A stretch of DNA of 41,003 nucleotides from an uncultured Spirochaetota bacterium (GTDB taxonomy: Bacteria > Spirochaetota > Spirochaetia > Treponematales > Treponemataceae), in assembly GCA_944389415.1 (NCBI GenBank), contig CALXMF010000018.1:1-41003 (forward strand). The letters run 5' to 3'. Shown one piece after another: positions 33,196 through 41,003 of this stretch. Numbering within the stretch: position 1 is the first letter of the stretch; each line of letters starts with the position of its first letter. The notes under the pieces are model-generated. The model had not been told where the DNA came from and did not search any database. It saw nothing but the letters and a program-made list of their open reading frames with translations. The position numbers were made by a program, and so were the translations under genes.

Positions 33196-34278
33196 TCAGT
33201 TCTGCCATAAACGATTATACTGTTCTGCAATATGGCGCCAGCTGTACAGCCGCAGTCCAATATCGTGCATAGTTTCGCCAACAGTTGCAAAACTACTCTG
33301 CTTTTCTTTCAGTAATCGGACAATATCAGACGCAGTATGCCAATATAAACACTGCTCTTCGGTAGTAGCCCGATTATACACGCAGTCATAAGCAAGCATG
33401 GGCAGTCCCAGACACATCGCTTCTACCAGAGACGGATTAGTTCCTCCCGCACTGTGTCCGTGAATGTACACAGCAGCATGTGAACGTATCCAGTTTATGC
33501 GGTGTCCTTCATATATCGGATTAAGCAGATGTATATGATCGCATCCCGTATATTTTTCTTTTAATGTCCTGCCGTATTCAGAATTATCCCAGTTTCCAAC
33601 AATAACAAGCGGCAGAGGCGCTGATACAGAAAAAGCTTCCAGTATACAGTGAATATTGTTCTCCGGTTCTATCCGGCATACAGTCACCGCATACGGAGCA
33701 TGAGCAAACGGATACTCAGCATATAAGGTATTATCTTCTATTTTAACCGCATGGTCACCGCCATAGGGAATCAGTACCGCGTCTTTACCGTATGCTGTCT
33801 TTACGTAATCGGTAATGCCTTTATTATCTCCGATAACGATATCAGAATATGTGACCGCCTGCCGTTCACTGAAATGAAGCAGCCGTTTGGCATACCATTT
33901 CCATTTTTCACGTTTCCATTCCAATCCGTCTATGTTGGTTATGATTTTACCTTTGAATTTGCGGCGGATGCGAGGCAAAAACATGCAGCCGGAGACACCA
34001 AGTATCAACATGATATCACAGTCTAAAGACTGCTTCATACTCTCATAGTCATACAGAATACTGCTTATCCCGTTTGCGTCCCGGTCAAGATATACTAACT
34101 GCGCACCTTTATACGATGTCAGCCGTTCGCTGTATTTTTTTGCGGAACAAAATACCCGATACTGAATTCCGTCCGGAGTATAATCTAGCAGATTATCAAC
34201 AAGGGATTCAAAACCGCCGTAGCAGGCAGGCACACCAACGGTACCGATGATGGAAATGAGAAATTTAGATAACGGCAT
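33196..34278 (-). CDS. GT4-type glycosyltransferase with DUF1972 domain
   Basis: 360 residues; ATG at 34278 with only a weak Shine-Dalgarno. The N-terminal DUF1972 domain (1-180) shows ISIIGTVGVPACYGGFESLV and GKIITNIDGLEWKREKWKWY, characteristic of rhamnosyl/galactosyl transferases of capsule and O-antigen clusters. The C-terminal half has the GT-B nucleotide-sugar pattern (AVTVCRIEPENNIHCILEAF, YIHGHSAGGTNPSLVEAMCL). The donor cannot be assigned. Its base composition resembles the core genome to the left rather than the AT-rich genes to the right, so it may be the resident member of the cluster. The intergenic 34279-34373 is AT-rich without an obvious terminator. Confidence 0.92.
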   Translation of the reverse strand: MPLSKFLISIIGTVGVPACYGGFESLVDNLLDYTPDGIQYRVFCSAKKYSERLTSYKGAQLVYLDRDANGISSILYDYESMKQSLDCDIMLILGVSGCMFLPRIRRKFKGKIITNIDGLEWKREKWKWYAKRLLHFSERQAVTYSDIVIGDNKGITDYVKTAYGKDAVLIPYGGDHAVKIEDNTLYAEYPFAHAPYAVTVCRIEPENNIHCILEAFSVSAPLPLVIVGNWDNSEYGRTLKEKYTGCDHIHLLNPIYEGHRINWIRSHAAVYIHGHSAGGTNPSLVEAMCLGLPMLAYDCVYNRATTEEQCLYWHTASDIVRLLKEKQSSFATVGETMHDIGLRLYSWRHIAEQYNRLWQN

Positions 34279-34373
34279 ATTTACAACTTCTGATATTATT
34301 TAATAACATCTAATTTATTAATACAAATTACTTTATAAAATAGAAAATCTATCTATCATAGACTAGAAAGAAA

Positions 34374-35471
34374 TCAGCGTAAGGTTTGAAAAATATCAAG
34401 AAAACGCTTTTTGAATTTTTCTGATGTTAAATATGATTTATATTTCTCTCTTGCTTTGTATGAATACTCATCAAGTAAATTTTGGTTTACTACAAAGAAC
34501 TTTATTGCTTCAGCAAAAGCCAGCTCATCACCAGGTTGTATTGTTTTTGAAAAAGAATCATCAAGTATTTCACTTGCACCACCGTGATTTGTTGCAATTA
34601 CCGGCCGAGAAAACATTAAACTTTCAATAACTGTTGTCGGAAAAGGATCTGCCATCAAACTTGGAACCAAAACAACATTTGCTCTTTCATATACCTGCCA
34701 GATATCTTCTGTAAAATTATGTATCGAAACTGTATCCTGCAAATTCTTTTGAGATATTTCATTTTGCAATACCTGATACAGTTCTGGTTTAAACGGCGGC
34801 GCACTACCAAATAAATCTATGTGAATCTTATTTTTATATTCCCCTAAATATTTTTCTAATGATGAAAGCAAGAACCACTGACCTTTTTGCGGCATAAATC
34901 GTCCGGGTAAAACAAATCGTATTTTACCATCACTTTGAATTTTATTTTTAATAAAACACTCAGGAATATCTGGAATGCCGTTATGGATAACAAAATATTT
35001 TTTTGAAAAAAACAGATTTTCTTTTACATGAGTTGAAACACAAATCACCGTTTGTGCCCCTAATCTTGCAAGAAAAGAAAATCCCAAATTCAAGAATTTA
35101 CTTGCTATAATTTCATGTACATATAAAACCTTTCTTTTAGAGAAAGGCACAAAAAGCAAAAGAATCGTTGCAAGGGTATTACAGAAACAATAATCAAATT
35201 GATATTTAGAAAATAAATGCTGACTGTCTCTAAGATAAAATGGTAATTTTAAGTAATCGCAAATTTTCAGTTTCGAATGAACAATTGGAAGTTTATCAGA
35301 AACAATTATATTAATATTGGCAGATATCTTTCCAATATATTCAACAAGAGTCCCATTTTTAGGTAAAAGAACTGTTATTTCATGTTTTGGCGAAAGCATC
35401 TGCAGCAGATATAAAAGGATTTTATCTGCTCCATACAGTTCAAGTGATGGATGAACAAAAAGAATCTTCAT
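34374..35471 (-). CDS. GT4-family glycosyltransferase
   Basis: 365 residues from the ATG at 35471, where the Rossmann start MKILFVHPSLELYGADKILL sits; an upstream extension reads through the preceding gene and is not real. GT-B features include FVLPGRFMPQKGQWFLLSSL, the conserved LVPSLMADPFPTTVIESLM with its Glu, and PVIATNHGGASEIL. It transfers a nucleotide-activated sugar to a glycan intermediate on the cytosolic side. The gene starts 2 nt after the acyltransferase stop, so the two are coupled. It is distinctly AT-rich. Confidence 0.93.
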   Translation of the reverse strand: MKILFVHPSLELYGADKILLYLLQMLSPKHEITVLLPKNGTLVEYIGKISANINIIVSDKLPIVHSKLKICDYLKLPFYLRDSQHLFSKYQFDYCFCNTLATILLLFVPFSKRKVLYVHEIIASKFLNLGFSFLARLGAQTVICVSTHVKENLFFSKKYFVIHNGIPDIPECFIKNKIQSDGKIRFVLPGRFMPQKGQWFLLSSLEKYLGEYKNKIHIDLFGSAPPFKPELYQVLQNEISQKNLQDTVSIHNFTEDIWQVYERANVVLVPSLMADPFPTTVIESLMFSRPVIATNHGGASEILDDSFSKTIQPGDELAFAEAIKFFVVNQNLLDEYSYKAREKYKSYLTSEKFKKRFLDIFQTLR

Positions 35472-35473
35472 TT

Positions 35474-36127
35474 CTAATTTCGAATTCCAATTTTTTTCGC
35501 AGGAACTCCTACATATATACCATGCGGTTCTGTTGATTTTGTAACAACGGCACCGGCACCAATAACACACCCAGATCTTATTGTTACACCATCAAGAATA
35601 GTCACATTTGCACCAATCCAAACATCATCTTCTATTATGATCCCCTTTTGAGAAACACCCTGTTTTTGCATTGGTATATTGATATCTTTAAAATTGTGTT
35701 GCTCGGCAATCATTGTACAACGCGGACCTATCATCACATGATCCCCTATCGTAATTTGCCCGGAACAACCTATATAAGAAAACGCACCTATAGAAGAATG
35801 ATGCCCCATTGTAAGCCCTTTCCCTAAAACCCCTCCATAGAAACCACTCGGTCGTATTATAGCATTCTGACAAATTGTAACATTATCACCTAAACGAACA
35901 CCATTTTCTGAAACCGACTGTATAGAAACACCATCCTCAATTTTTACGTATTTTCCCACATATAAATCTTTTCTTTTTCCAACAAAGATTACATCTTTCC
36001 CAATAGCGGTAACATGACAACCTGAAAAATAAACAAATGACTTAAAAAAACCACGAAAAACTTTTCTTGCAAGAGAAAAAACAAGAAACACTTTATATTG
36101 ATCAGAATTCTGATATCTCAAAATCAT
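35474..36127 (-). CDS. left-handed beta-helix (hexapeptide) acyltransferase
   Basis: 217 residues. Hexapeptide repeats run from about 60 to 200 (GKYVKIEDGVSIQSV, LGDNVTICQNAII, IGDHVMIGPRCTMIAEQHNF, IIIEDDVWIGANVTILDGVT, IRSGCVIGAGAVVT), ending IYVGVPAKKIG. His in AEQHNF is the likely catalytic base. Such enzymes O-acetylate or otherwise acylate sugars in surface glycans. The start codon overlaps the stop of a relic reading frame (TAATG), so it was once coupled to a lost neighbour; the GGAG lies 3 nt upstream. Single-domain, no membrane segment. Confidence 0.93.
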   Translation of the reverse strand: MILRYQNSDQYKVFLVFSLARKVFRGFFKSFVYFSGCHVTAIGKDVIFVGKRKDLYVGKYVKIEDGVSIQSVSENGVRLGDNVTICQNAIIRPSGFYGGVLGKGLTMGHHSSIGAFSYIGCSGQITIGDHVMIGPRCTMIAEQHNFKDINIPMQKQGVSQKGIIIEDDVWIGANVTILDGVTIRSGCVIGAGAVVTKSTEPHGIYVGVPAKKIGIRN

Positions 36128-36198
36128 TAACTCCGTAATTTGATCACTTTACAAGGATTTCCAGCACACACGCAATTTAGACAAAATTTGTATTCTTT
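36127..36198 (-). pseudogene. remnant of a hexapeptide acyltransferase 3' end
   Basis: The minus-strand frame from 36198 to the TAA at 36127-36129 reads KEYKFCLNCV then CAGNPCKVIKLRS, the typical C-terminus of hexapeptide acetyltransferases (VxAGNPxKVIK). A TGA immediately precedes it. A second open stretch (about 36157-36258) in another frame reads ANVIEADTPETKVWGVDR and is not recognised. The rest of the 36128-36450 gap is AT-rich, with a small TAATAACCAT direct duplication, and shows no gene. Confidence 0.45.
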
Positions 36199-36450
36199 TC
36201 ATACGATCTACTCCCCACACCTTTGTTTCTGGTGTATCAGCCTCGATAACATTCGCTTAGTTATTAGTAACTCTTATATTACTTATCACATTTGCAAGAA
36301 CACTATAATGAAATAACCATTAATAACCATTTTATATTCGTATACAAATAAAGAAGAAAGTCCCCAATCCATTATTACACAATTCTTTCTACCTCTGTTA
36401 TTTATCTTTATTTAAGAACTCAATAAATTATCTAATACTCACAGTACATC

Positions 36451-37539
36451 CTATTTCGAAAAAACTGTTTGATATTTAAGCAAACTGCCAGAGTCAGAGA
36501 AAAATGAATATTTTATTATATTACAAAAAAAAGTCACAATGACAAAACACAAAAAAATATATAAAAATTTACTTTTTTTGCAAAATTTTATAAAATCTAC
36601 AAAAACAATTACAAACGCTATCAATAAATATTCCAATAACCTTACGACAAGATAAATATCTGAAAAAACAAATGTAGCAACAGCACCAAATAAGAAAATG
36701 TTCAGAAAAAAATTCCTATACTTATCATTAAAATAAGTATTTCTCCAACCTGCATTATTGATAACAAAAATGATAGACAAATATAAATAACTAATAATGC
36801 CAGACCCGGAATCACTTACCATATATTTTAAAATTTCCGAATAATTACTGTAATGTCCTGGCAAATATGACAGAATCAAGCAAAGAAAGTCTATCATTCC
36901 TATTTTTTTTAATACCAAACTTGAAAATAATATTATATTTAGAATACTTTTTTTGAAGTGTATTTTTGAAAAAACATAAACAGGAAACACTATAAAAGCA
37001 GACTGGTGAAACAGCATTGCACCCAATATCAGAATAATCCATTTTAAAATTTTCTTCTCAACACAAAATTGGTATCCCCAAAAAACAATACAGATAGCAA
37101 TAAATTGCCTCAATTCATTAAATGAGAAATAAAAAAGACCAGAAGAAAAAAAGGCAAACAAGGAAGCACATACAGAACAAGAATATCTGGCCACCCCCAT
37201 AAAAAGAAACAAATAAATCAACGAACCGCTTAAAATAAAAATCGTATTAGGCGGAAAACAAAATATTTCCATTAGCCAATATAAAAACCTGAATCCCGGT
37301 TCAAAAAGCTGCCCTGTCCCTTTTTGAGGTTTATTCCAGCTATGAAATTCAGCATTATTATAATATGACATGTAATCAATTCCTACATTAAAACGAAGTC
37401 CAAAAAATAATGTGAGAATAGCTATAAGAACAAAAATTGTAATATATTCATAATCATATCCTATCAGTCTGTTTGTTTTTTTTAAACGAATAAAATAAGA
37501 AGGAATTAAAACCGATGTAAATAAAAATATATAAGCCAT
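36451..37539 (-). CDS. EpsG-family polysaccharide polymerase-like membrane protein
   Basis: 362 residues with about ten hydrophobic segments. The EpsG signature appears near residue 50-85: LRFNVGIDYMSYYNN and FEPGFRFLYWLME, with later FNELRQFIAICIVFWGYQF and MLFHQSAFIVFPVY. EpsG-type proteins are thought to polymerise repeat units of exopolysaccharide at the membrane (Wzy-like). The ATG at 37539 begins 2 nt after the GT2 stop and has no strong Shine-Dalgarno, as expected for coupling. Very AT-rich with many A/T homopolymer runs. It is the only polymerase candidate in the visible cluster. Confidence 0.88.
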   Translation of the reverse strand: MAYIFLFTSVLIPSYFIRLKKTNRLIGYDYEYITIFVLIAILTLFFGLRFNVGIDYMSYYNNAEFHSWNKPQKGTGQLFEPGFRFLYWLMEIFCFPPNTIFILSGSLIYLFLFMGVARYSCSVCASLFAFFSSGLFYFSFNELRQFIAICIVFWGYQFCVEKKILKWIILILGAMLFHQSAFIVFPVYVFSKIHFKKSILNIILFSSLVLKKIGMIDFLCLILSYLPGHYSNYSEILKYMVSDSGSGIISYLYLSIIFVINNAGWRNTYFNDKYRNFFLNIFLFGAVATFVFSDIYLVVRLLEYLLIAFVIVFVDFIKFCKKSKFLYIFLCFVIVTFFCNIIKYSFFSDSGSLLKYQTVFSK

Positions 37540-37541
37540 AC

Positions 37542-38492
37542 TTATTTTTTCAGATTTAAAATAAAGCGAACAAGATTGTATTTTCTCTGTTCACATAAAT
37601 AGAAAAAAATTCTATTTAATAGCGGCAAACCTTGTGTTCTTGAAAGCAAATCATCGTTATAGATTTCAAAATCAGATTTTTGCGGCTCTTTAAGACCTTT
37701 AAGAATCCACACCTTTATTCTACATTTTAACTCTTTTATCACATTTATATATTCATTTGGCAGAAAATTTTCAATCTCTTTTACAACATTTTGCAATTGC
37801 AAAACTTTATCTTCATTTAATTCAAATGTCAATGAAGAATCATTAGTACAATTATAGTGATACAGCGGTTGTCCTAAATAGACGACTTTTTTTGTATAAA
37901 AGAAAACCTTTGTCATTATCAAAAGGTCTTCACACATATTCAACCCTTCTCTCCAATTGATACCATTCTCAATTAAAAGTGAATGCCGAATAAGTTTTAC
38001 AGGAAGCCAAGCTTGCAATCTTCCCGAAAGCAAATTTTGTACACAGTCACCACTACACCATTCATTTTTTATAGAAACAACCGATGAATGAGCGGCTTCT
38101 TTTATCAAATCGCATATAACAACATCAGCAGATGTTCTTTCGGCTTCAAGATACAATTTCTCAAGATAATCTTTCTCCACCCAATCATCACTATCAACAC
38201 AAATAATATATTTACCACGTGCATGTAATAATGCTGTATTACGTGCAGCCGCTAAACCTTGATTATAATCATGAAAATACAACACAACATTTTCTTGTAA
38301 TAAAGGAAATTTTTTTAACACATTTTCTATTACTTGGACAGAATTATCAGGCGAACAGTCATTAACGATAATTACTTCACAGTCATCTATAATTGTATTG
38401 TATAATATAGAACACAGACATCTTTCAATATATTTTTCTGTCTTAAAAACAGGGAGCAAAATTGAAATTTTGATTTCAGGCTTTATCGACAT
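37542..38492 (-). CDS. GT2-family glycosyltransferase
   Basis: 316 residues; the GT-A domain is at the N-terminus. KISILLPVFKTEKYIERCLC, IIVNDCSPDNS, NQGLAAARNTALLHARGKYI and the metal-binding ICVDSDDWVEKDYL follow the family order, and WREGLNMCEDLLIMTKVFFY holds the ED acceptor motif. The substrate is unknown. It overlaps the preceding glycosyltransferase by 17 nt, which suggests coupling. Its AT-rich coding sequence matches its neighbours. Confidence 0.93.
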   Translation of the reverse strand: MSIKPEIKISILLPVFKTEKYIERCLCSILYNTIIDDCEVIIVNDCSPDNSVQVIENVLKKFPLLQENVVLYFHDYNQGLAAARNTALLHARGKYIICVDSDDWVEKDYLEKLYLEAERTSADVVICDLIKEAAHSSVVSIKNEWCSGDCVQNLLSGRLQAWLPVKLIRHSLLIENGINWREGLNMCEDLLIMTKVFFYTKKVVYLGQPLYHYNCTNDSSLTFELNEDKVLQLQNVVKEIENFLPNEYINVIKELKCRIKVWILKGLKEPQKSDFEIYNDDLLSRTQGLPLLNRIFFYLCEQRKYNLVRFILNLKK

Positions 38493-39465
38493 TCCTTTCC
38501 ATACCTATTCTTTTATTCTGTATATACTTAAAGACAAGAGTGTTTCTTGGATATTTATAGAAACAAATTAAAAATAAAACAATTTTTTGTTTTATTTTTA
38601 AACGAAAATCAATAAAGAACGAAAAAAATGTTTTTCTTAGACTTTCTTTATATTCGTTATAAATTACATCATAACAATCATTAGAACCAATCAAATATAG
38701 AGTACATAAATAAAGTCTTAGACTTTTCCTCTGAAAATTAAGATTATTTCTTATCTTTTTCTCTTTTTCATTTACAAACAGTTTTTCTAATATAGTAACA
38801 CCAGTAACTGCGGCTCTCGATATCGAACATACTCGAGTTACAGATTCAGGATTATTCTCATAATGATACAGCGGTTTATTTGTCCACAAAATCTTATCAC
38901 AATTATCAAATAATCGATAAAAAAATTCTGAGTCTTCAAGATATGCAATAGAAGTATCATATCGTACAATATCAATGTTTTTTCTCCGTATAAGACGAAG
39001 AAAAGAATACCCCCCAATTCCATTCTGTGCAAAAATACTTGTTTTAGCAGCTATTTGATTCAAAACTTTTCGCTTCTGTTTTCCTTTTCCATAAAAACCG
39101 CAAATACACACATCAAAATCTTCACTCACAATATCAGTATATTGTACTGAAAGCCAATCTGCTTCTACCCAATCATCACTATCACAGAATGAAACATACT
39201 CCCCTCTCGCTATATCAAGTCCTGCATTCCGCGCAGAAGACACACCTCCATTTTCTTTATGAATGATTACAAACCGCTTATCTTTTACGGCATATTCATC
39301 AAGAATCTTACCGCTGTTATCAGGAGAACCGTCATCTACACAGATACATTCCCAATCTGTAAAAGTCTGCGCAACAATTGAATCAAGACAACGCCTCAGA
39401 TATTTTTCTACATTATAAACAGGTACAATAATCGATATCTTAGGATTATTCATATACATGTGCAT
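38476..39465 (-). CDS. GT2-family glycosyltransferase
   Basis: Up to 329 residues. Three in-frame ATGs at 39465, 39459 and 39453 precede the GT-A domain; none has a clear Shine-Dalgarno, and the last gives the tidiest start (MNNPKISIIVPVYNVEKYLR). Conserved blocks are CVDDGSPDNSGKILDEYA, NGGVSSARNAGLDIARGEYV, SFCDSDDWVEADWL with the DxD, and YLEDSEFFYRLF. A helical tail rich in Lys/Arg follows. It is one of two adjacent GT2 genes with related N-terminal halves, which probably add successive sugars. Confidence 0.92.
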   Translation of the reverse strand: MHMYMNNPKISIIVPVYNVEKYLRRCLDSIVAQTFTDWECICVDDGSPDNSGKILDEYAVKDKRFVIIHKENGGVSSARNAGLDIARGEYVSFCDSDDWVEADWLSVQYTDIVSEDFDVCICGFYGKGKQKRKVLNQIAAKTSIFAQNGIGGYSFLRLIRRKNIDIVRYDTSIAYLEDSEFFYRLFDNCDKILWTNKPLYHYENNPESVTRVCSISRAAVTGVTILEKLFVNEKEKKIRNNLNFQRKSLRLYLCTLYLIGSNDCYDVIYNEYKESLRKTFFSFFIDFRLKIKQKIVLFLICFYKYPRNTLVFKYIQNKRIGMERNVDKA

Positions 39466-39536
39466 ATTTTATTTTACGCTCTAGATGACTTCTTATGATT
39501 TATTTCAATATAATTACTATGGTTTTATTATATAAG

Positions 39537-40655
39537 TCATTTTGCTAAAGATGTTTTCAAAAAATCTTTGGCGATAATTCGTTCTTCATTTACTTTTGTA
39601 TCAAAGCATGAATAATCAAATTTCGCAACCATTTGATTTTCCACACAAAAAGAAAGATCTGTTTTAGAAGATTGTATATTTACACTATTCAGATTATATT
39701 TACTTAAAAAATCCTGAATCCTATTATCATTCTCAACATCAACTGCAAAGAATTGCTTATGAAAAATAGCCGAGAAAACACATGCATGAAACGATGTTGT
39801 TATAATAAGATCCGCCTCCTTTATTAAAAAGAGGAAATCAACAGGTCCTGTATCAAATCGGTTTTCAAAATAATTGAAAAAATCGAACCGGTGCATAGGT
39901 TTTGTTATAATGACTCTCTTTTTCAATTTTTTTTCAATTTTTTTAACAAATTTATAAATAGTATCTGAACATCCTAATGTATAGAAAAGAATATAAGGTT
40001 TACTTGGCACAACAAACCGTTCTTTATTATCTTCAATAAATTTATTCCAAAAAGTACTGCTGAATAATAAAACGGGATCAATAAGAACCGGAAAATTATT
40101 TTTGACTCCAGTCACATTATTTAAGGTTACTAAAGTTCCAATTTCACGTACTGATATATATTTATAATCTTCGATATACTCTTTTATATATTTCTTTTCA
40201 TCGTCTTTTAATACACAGTGAGGCCCCATACTTACAGCATATGATATTTTAGGTTTCTCATGTATAAAGTTTAAATAATACGCCCACGAGAAATCAGTAC
40301 ATCGAGGATTCCAAATTTGGTCGCCACCAGAAATATAACAATCAAAATCAAAATGGTTTAAATCTTTCTCTAAATTGATTTCTTGTGTTATATTTAAAAT
40401 ATGATTTATAAAATATTCAAATTTTCTGTTCTTATCTTCTAATTGCTTATGGTAAAAAAATAAAAAAAACTTGTATTTTAAACTCGCTGTTTGAGGACAA
40501 ATTGAGTACATATTCTTTTGTACTTGGGAACGAAAGTTAATAATTTGGTAATCGATATCGGGAAATTCCGTTTTAACGAATTCCTGTAAACTATAGGCCT
40601 GAAGAACAGAACCATAATTATATGATGCATGAAATGTTATACAACCAACTTTCAT
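39537..40655 (-). CDS. polysaccharide pyruvyl transferase family protein
   Basis: 372 residues. The PF04230 pattern begins at residue 1 with MKVGCITFHASYNYGSVLQA and continues CYISGGDQIWNPRCTDFS, ISYAVSMGPHCV, ISVREIGTLVTL and a C-terminal LIKEADLIITTSFHACVFSA. The family transfers pyruvate from PEP to sugars, forming ketals on exopolysaccharides. This subgroup often neighbours F420-hydrogenase-beta-like proteins, as here: the stop of that gene is 2 nt upstream. The ATG at 40655 has no strong ribosome binding site, in line with coupling. Confidence 0.92.
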   Translation of the reverse strand: MKVGCITFHASYNYGSVLQAYSLQEFVKTEFPDIDYQIINFRSQVQKNMYSICPQTASLKYKFFLFFYHKQLEDKNRKFEYFINHILNITQEINLEKDLNHFDFDCYISGGDQIWNPRCTDFSWAYYLNFIHEKPKISYAVSMGPHCVLKDDEKKYIKEYIEDYKYISVREIGTLVTLNNVTGVKNNFPVLIDPVLLFSSTFWNKFIEDNKERFVVPSKPYILFYTLGCSDTIYKFVKKIEKKLKKRVIITKPMHRFDFFNYFENRFDTGPVDFLFLIKEADLIITTSFHACVFSAIFHKQFFAVDVENDNRIQDFLSKYNLNSVNIQSSKTDLSFCVENQMVAKFDYSCFDTKVNEERIIAKDFLKTSLAK

Positions 40656-40657
40656 TT

Positions 40658-41003
40658 TTATTTTACTCCCAGTACACTTTTCACAGCTTGCTTAAATGAT
40701 TTAGGAAATAATTTTAAAATACCTCTTCTCACTTGTATAAGAATACTATTCTCATACTTTATCTTTTCAAAAAAACGTATGGGCGTTAACTCATTAATTC
40801 CAATATAAATATACGATCTTATGGAAGACTTTACTGTGGGATGATTTAAATTTGTATTATCTACACAAATATCTTTTAATAAAGTCTTCTGTTTATACAT
40901 TTTCTCTTTCACAGAATCAAAAAACACTTGTCCCTTACAAGAATTTACAATCACACAACTGACACCCTTTGTTCTGTCTATTTCCGGATAAAATCTTTCC
41001 ACA
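40658..41003 (-). CDS. coenzyme F420 hydrogenase/dehydrogenase beta-like protein, C-terminal fragment
   Basis: The 5' end lies beyond the right edge; about 114 residues are visible. VERFYPEIDRTKGVSCVIVN is the segment that in these proteins follows the GDFWG motif, with GVSCVIVNSCKGQVFFD typical of the C-terminal PF04432 region. The tail (FKQAVKSVLGVK) is basic. Iron-sulfur flavoproteins of this kind are recurrent members of polysaccharide loci beside pyruvyl transferases; their reaction is not established. The leading GTG at 41002 is an in-frame internal codon, not a start. Confidence 0.75.
   Translation of the reverse strand, partial: VERFYPEIDRTKGVSCVIVNSCKGQVFFDSVKEKMYKQKTLLKDICVDNTNLNHPTVKSSIRSYIYIGINELTPIRFFEKIKYENSILIQVRRGILKLFPKSFKQAVKSVLGVK

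Overview
The window looks like a chromosomal segment of a spirochaete, most probably a host-associated Treponema. The basis is a FliG1-type second FliG paralogue, an RsbU/RsbV/RsbW-type partner-switching set beside a tmRNA gene, proteins with spirochaete-style signal peptides, and the absence of LPS genes next to an exopolysaccharide-type locus. The genus is an inference; no 16S rRNA gene is present.

Layout. Positions 1-2100 (minus strand): a membrane-anchored coiled-coil protein with 57-bp coding repeats, running off the left edge, preceded by an overlapping TPR protein. Positions 2228-7815 (plus): TPR/Mrr-like protein, metallophosphoesterase and ParB-fold protein, then rsbU-, rsbV- and rsbW-like genes behind their own promoter. 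Positions 7889-8239: tmRNA with its promoter and terminator. Positions 8317-12557 (minus): GRAM-like protein, an AT-rich intergenic stretch with a 44-bp tandem array, an SPFH/NfeD pair, a pseudouridine synthase and a receiver-less CheB. Positions 12659-17912: DUF1848 protein, NAD synthetase, a lipoprotein, a divergent aldo/keto reductase and an outer-membrane barrel. Positions 18075-30467 (minus): clpB, two unrecognised genes, an M16C peptidase, fliG1, citrate synthase and lon. Positions 30700-33189: a DUF4469-type DNA-binding protein, a DinJ/PIN toxin-antitoxin cassette between 46-bp direct repeats, an XRE regulator and a divergent small winged-helix protein. Positions 33196-41003 (minus): a surface-polysaccharide cluster of glycosyltransferases, hexapeptide acyltransferase, EpsG-type polymerase, pyruvyl transferase and an F420-hydrogenase-beta-like protein cut by the right edge. 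From about 34.3 kb rightward the cluster is visibly more AT-rich than the rest, which suggests transfer or replacement.

How the parts fit. Several genes serve protein quality control (ClpB, Lon, tmRNA, SPFH/NfeD, M16C peptidase). The partner-switching trio could pass an envelope or stress signal to an unseen target. FliG1 and CheB belong to motility and chemotaxis. The right end builds and decorates a surface glycan.

Most notable observations: (1) the toxin-antitoxin cassette inserted exactly at the 3' end of an xre gene, with the last 11 codons duplicated on its far side; (2) a set of genes (nadE, nfeD, clpB, possibly the M16C gene) whose -10 box ends exactly 6 nt before ATG with no Shine-Dalgarno, predicting leaderless mRNAs; (3) the 44-bp intergenic array; (4) a remnant of a lost acyltransferase inside the polysaccharide operon; (5) a tmRNA with an AMAA-ending tag and no encoded CCA. 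No database search was possible, so family names come from motifs and remembered family features.
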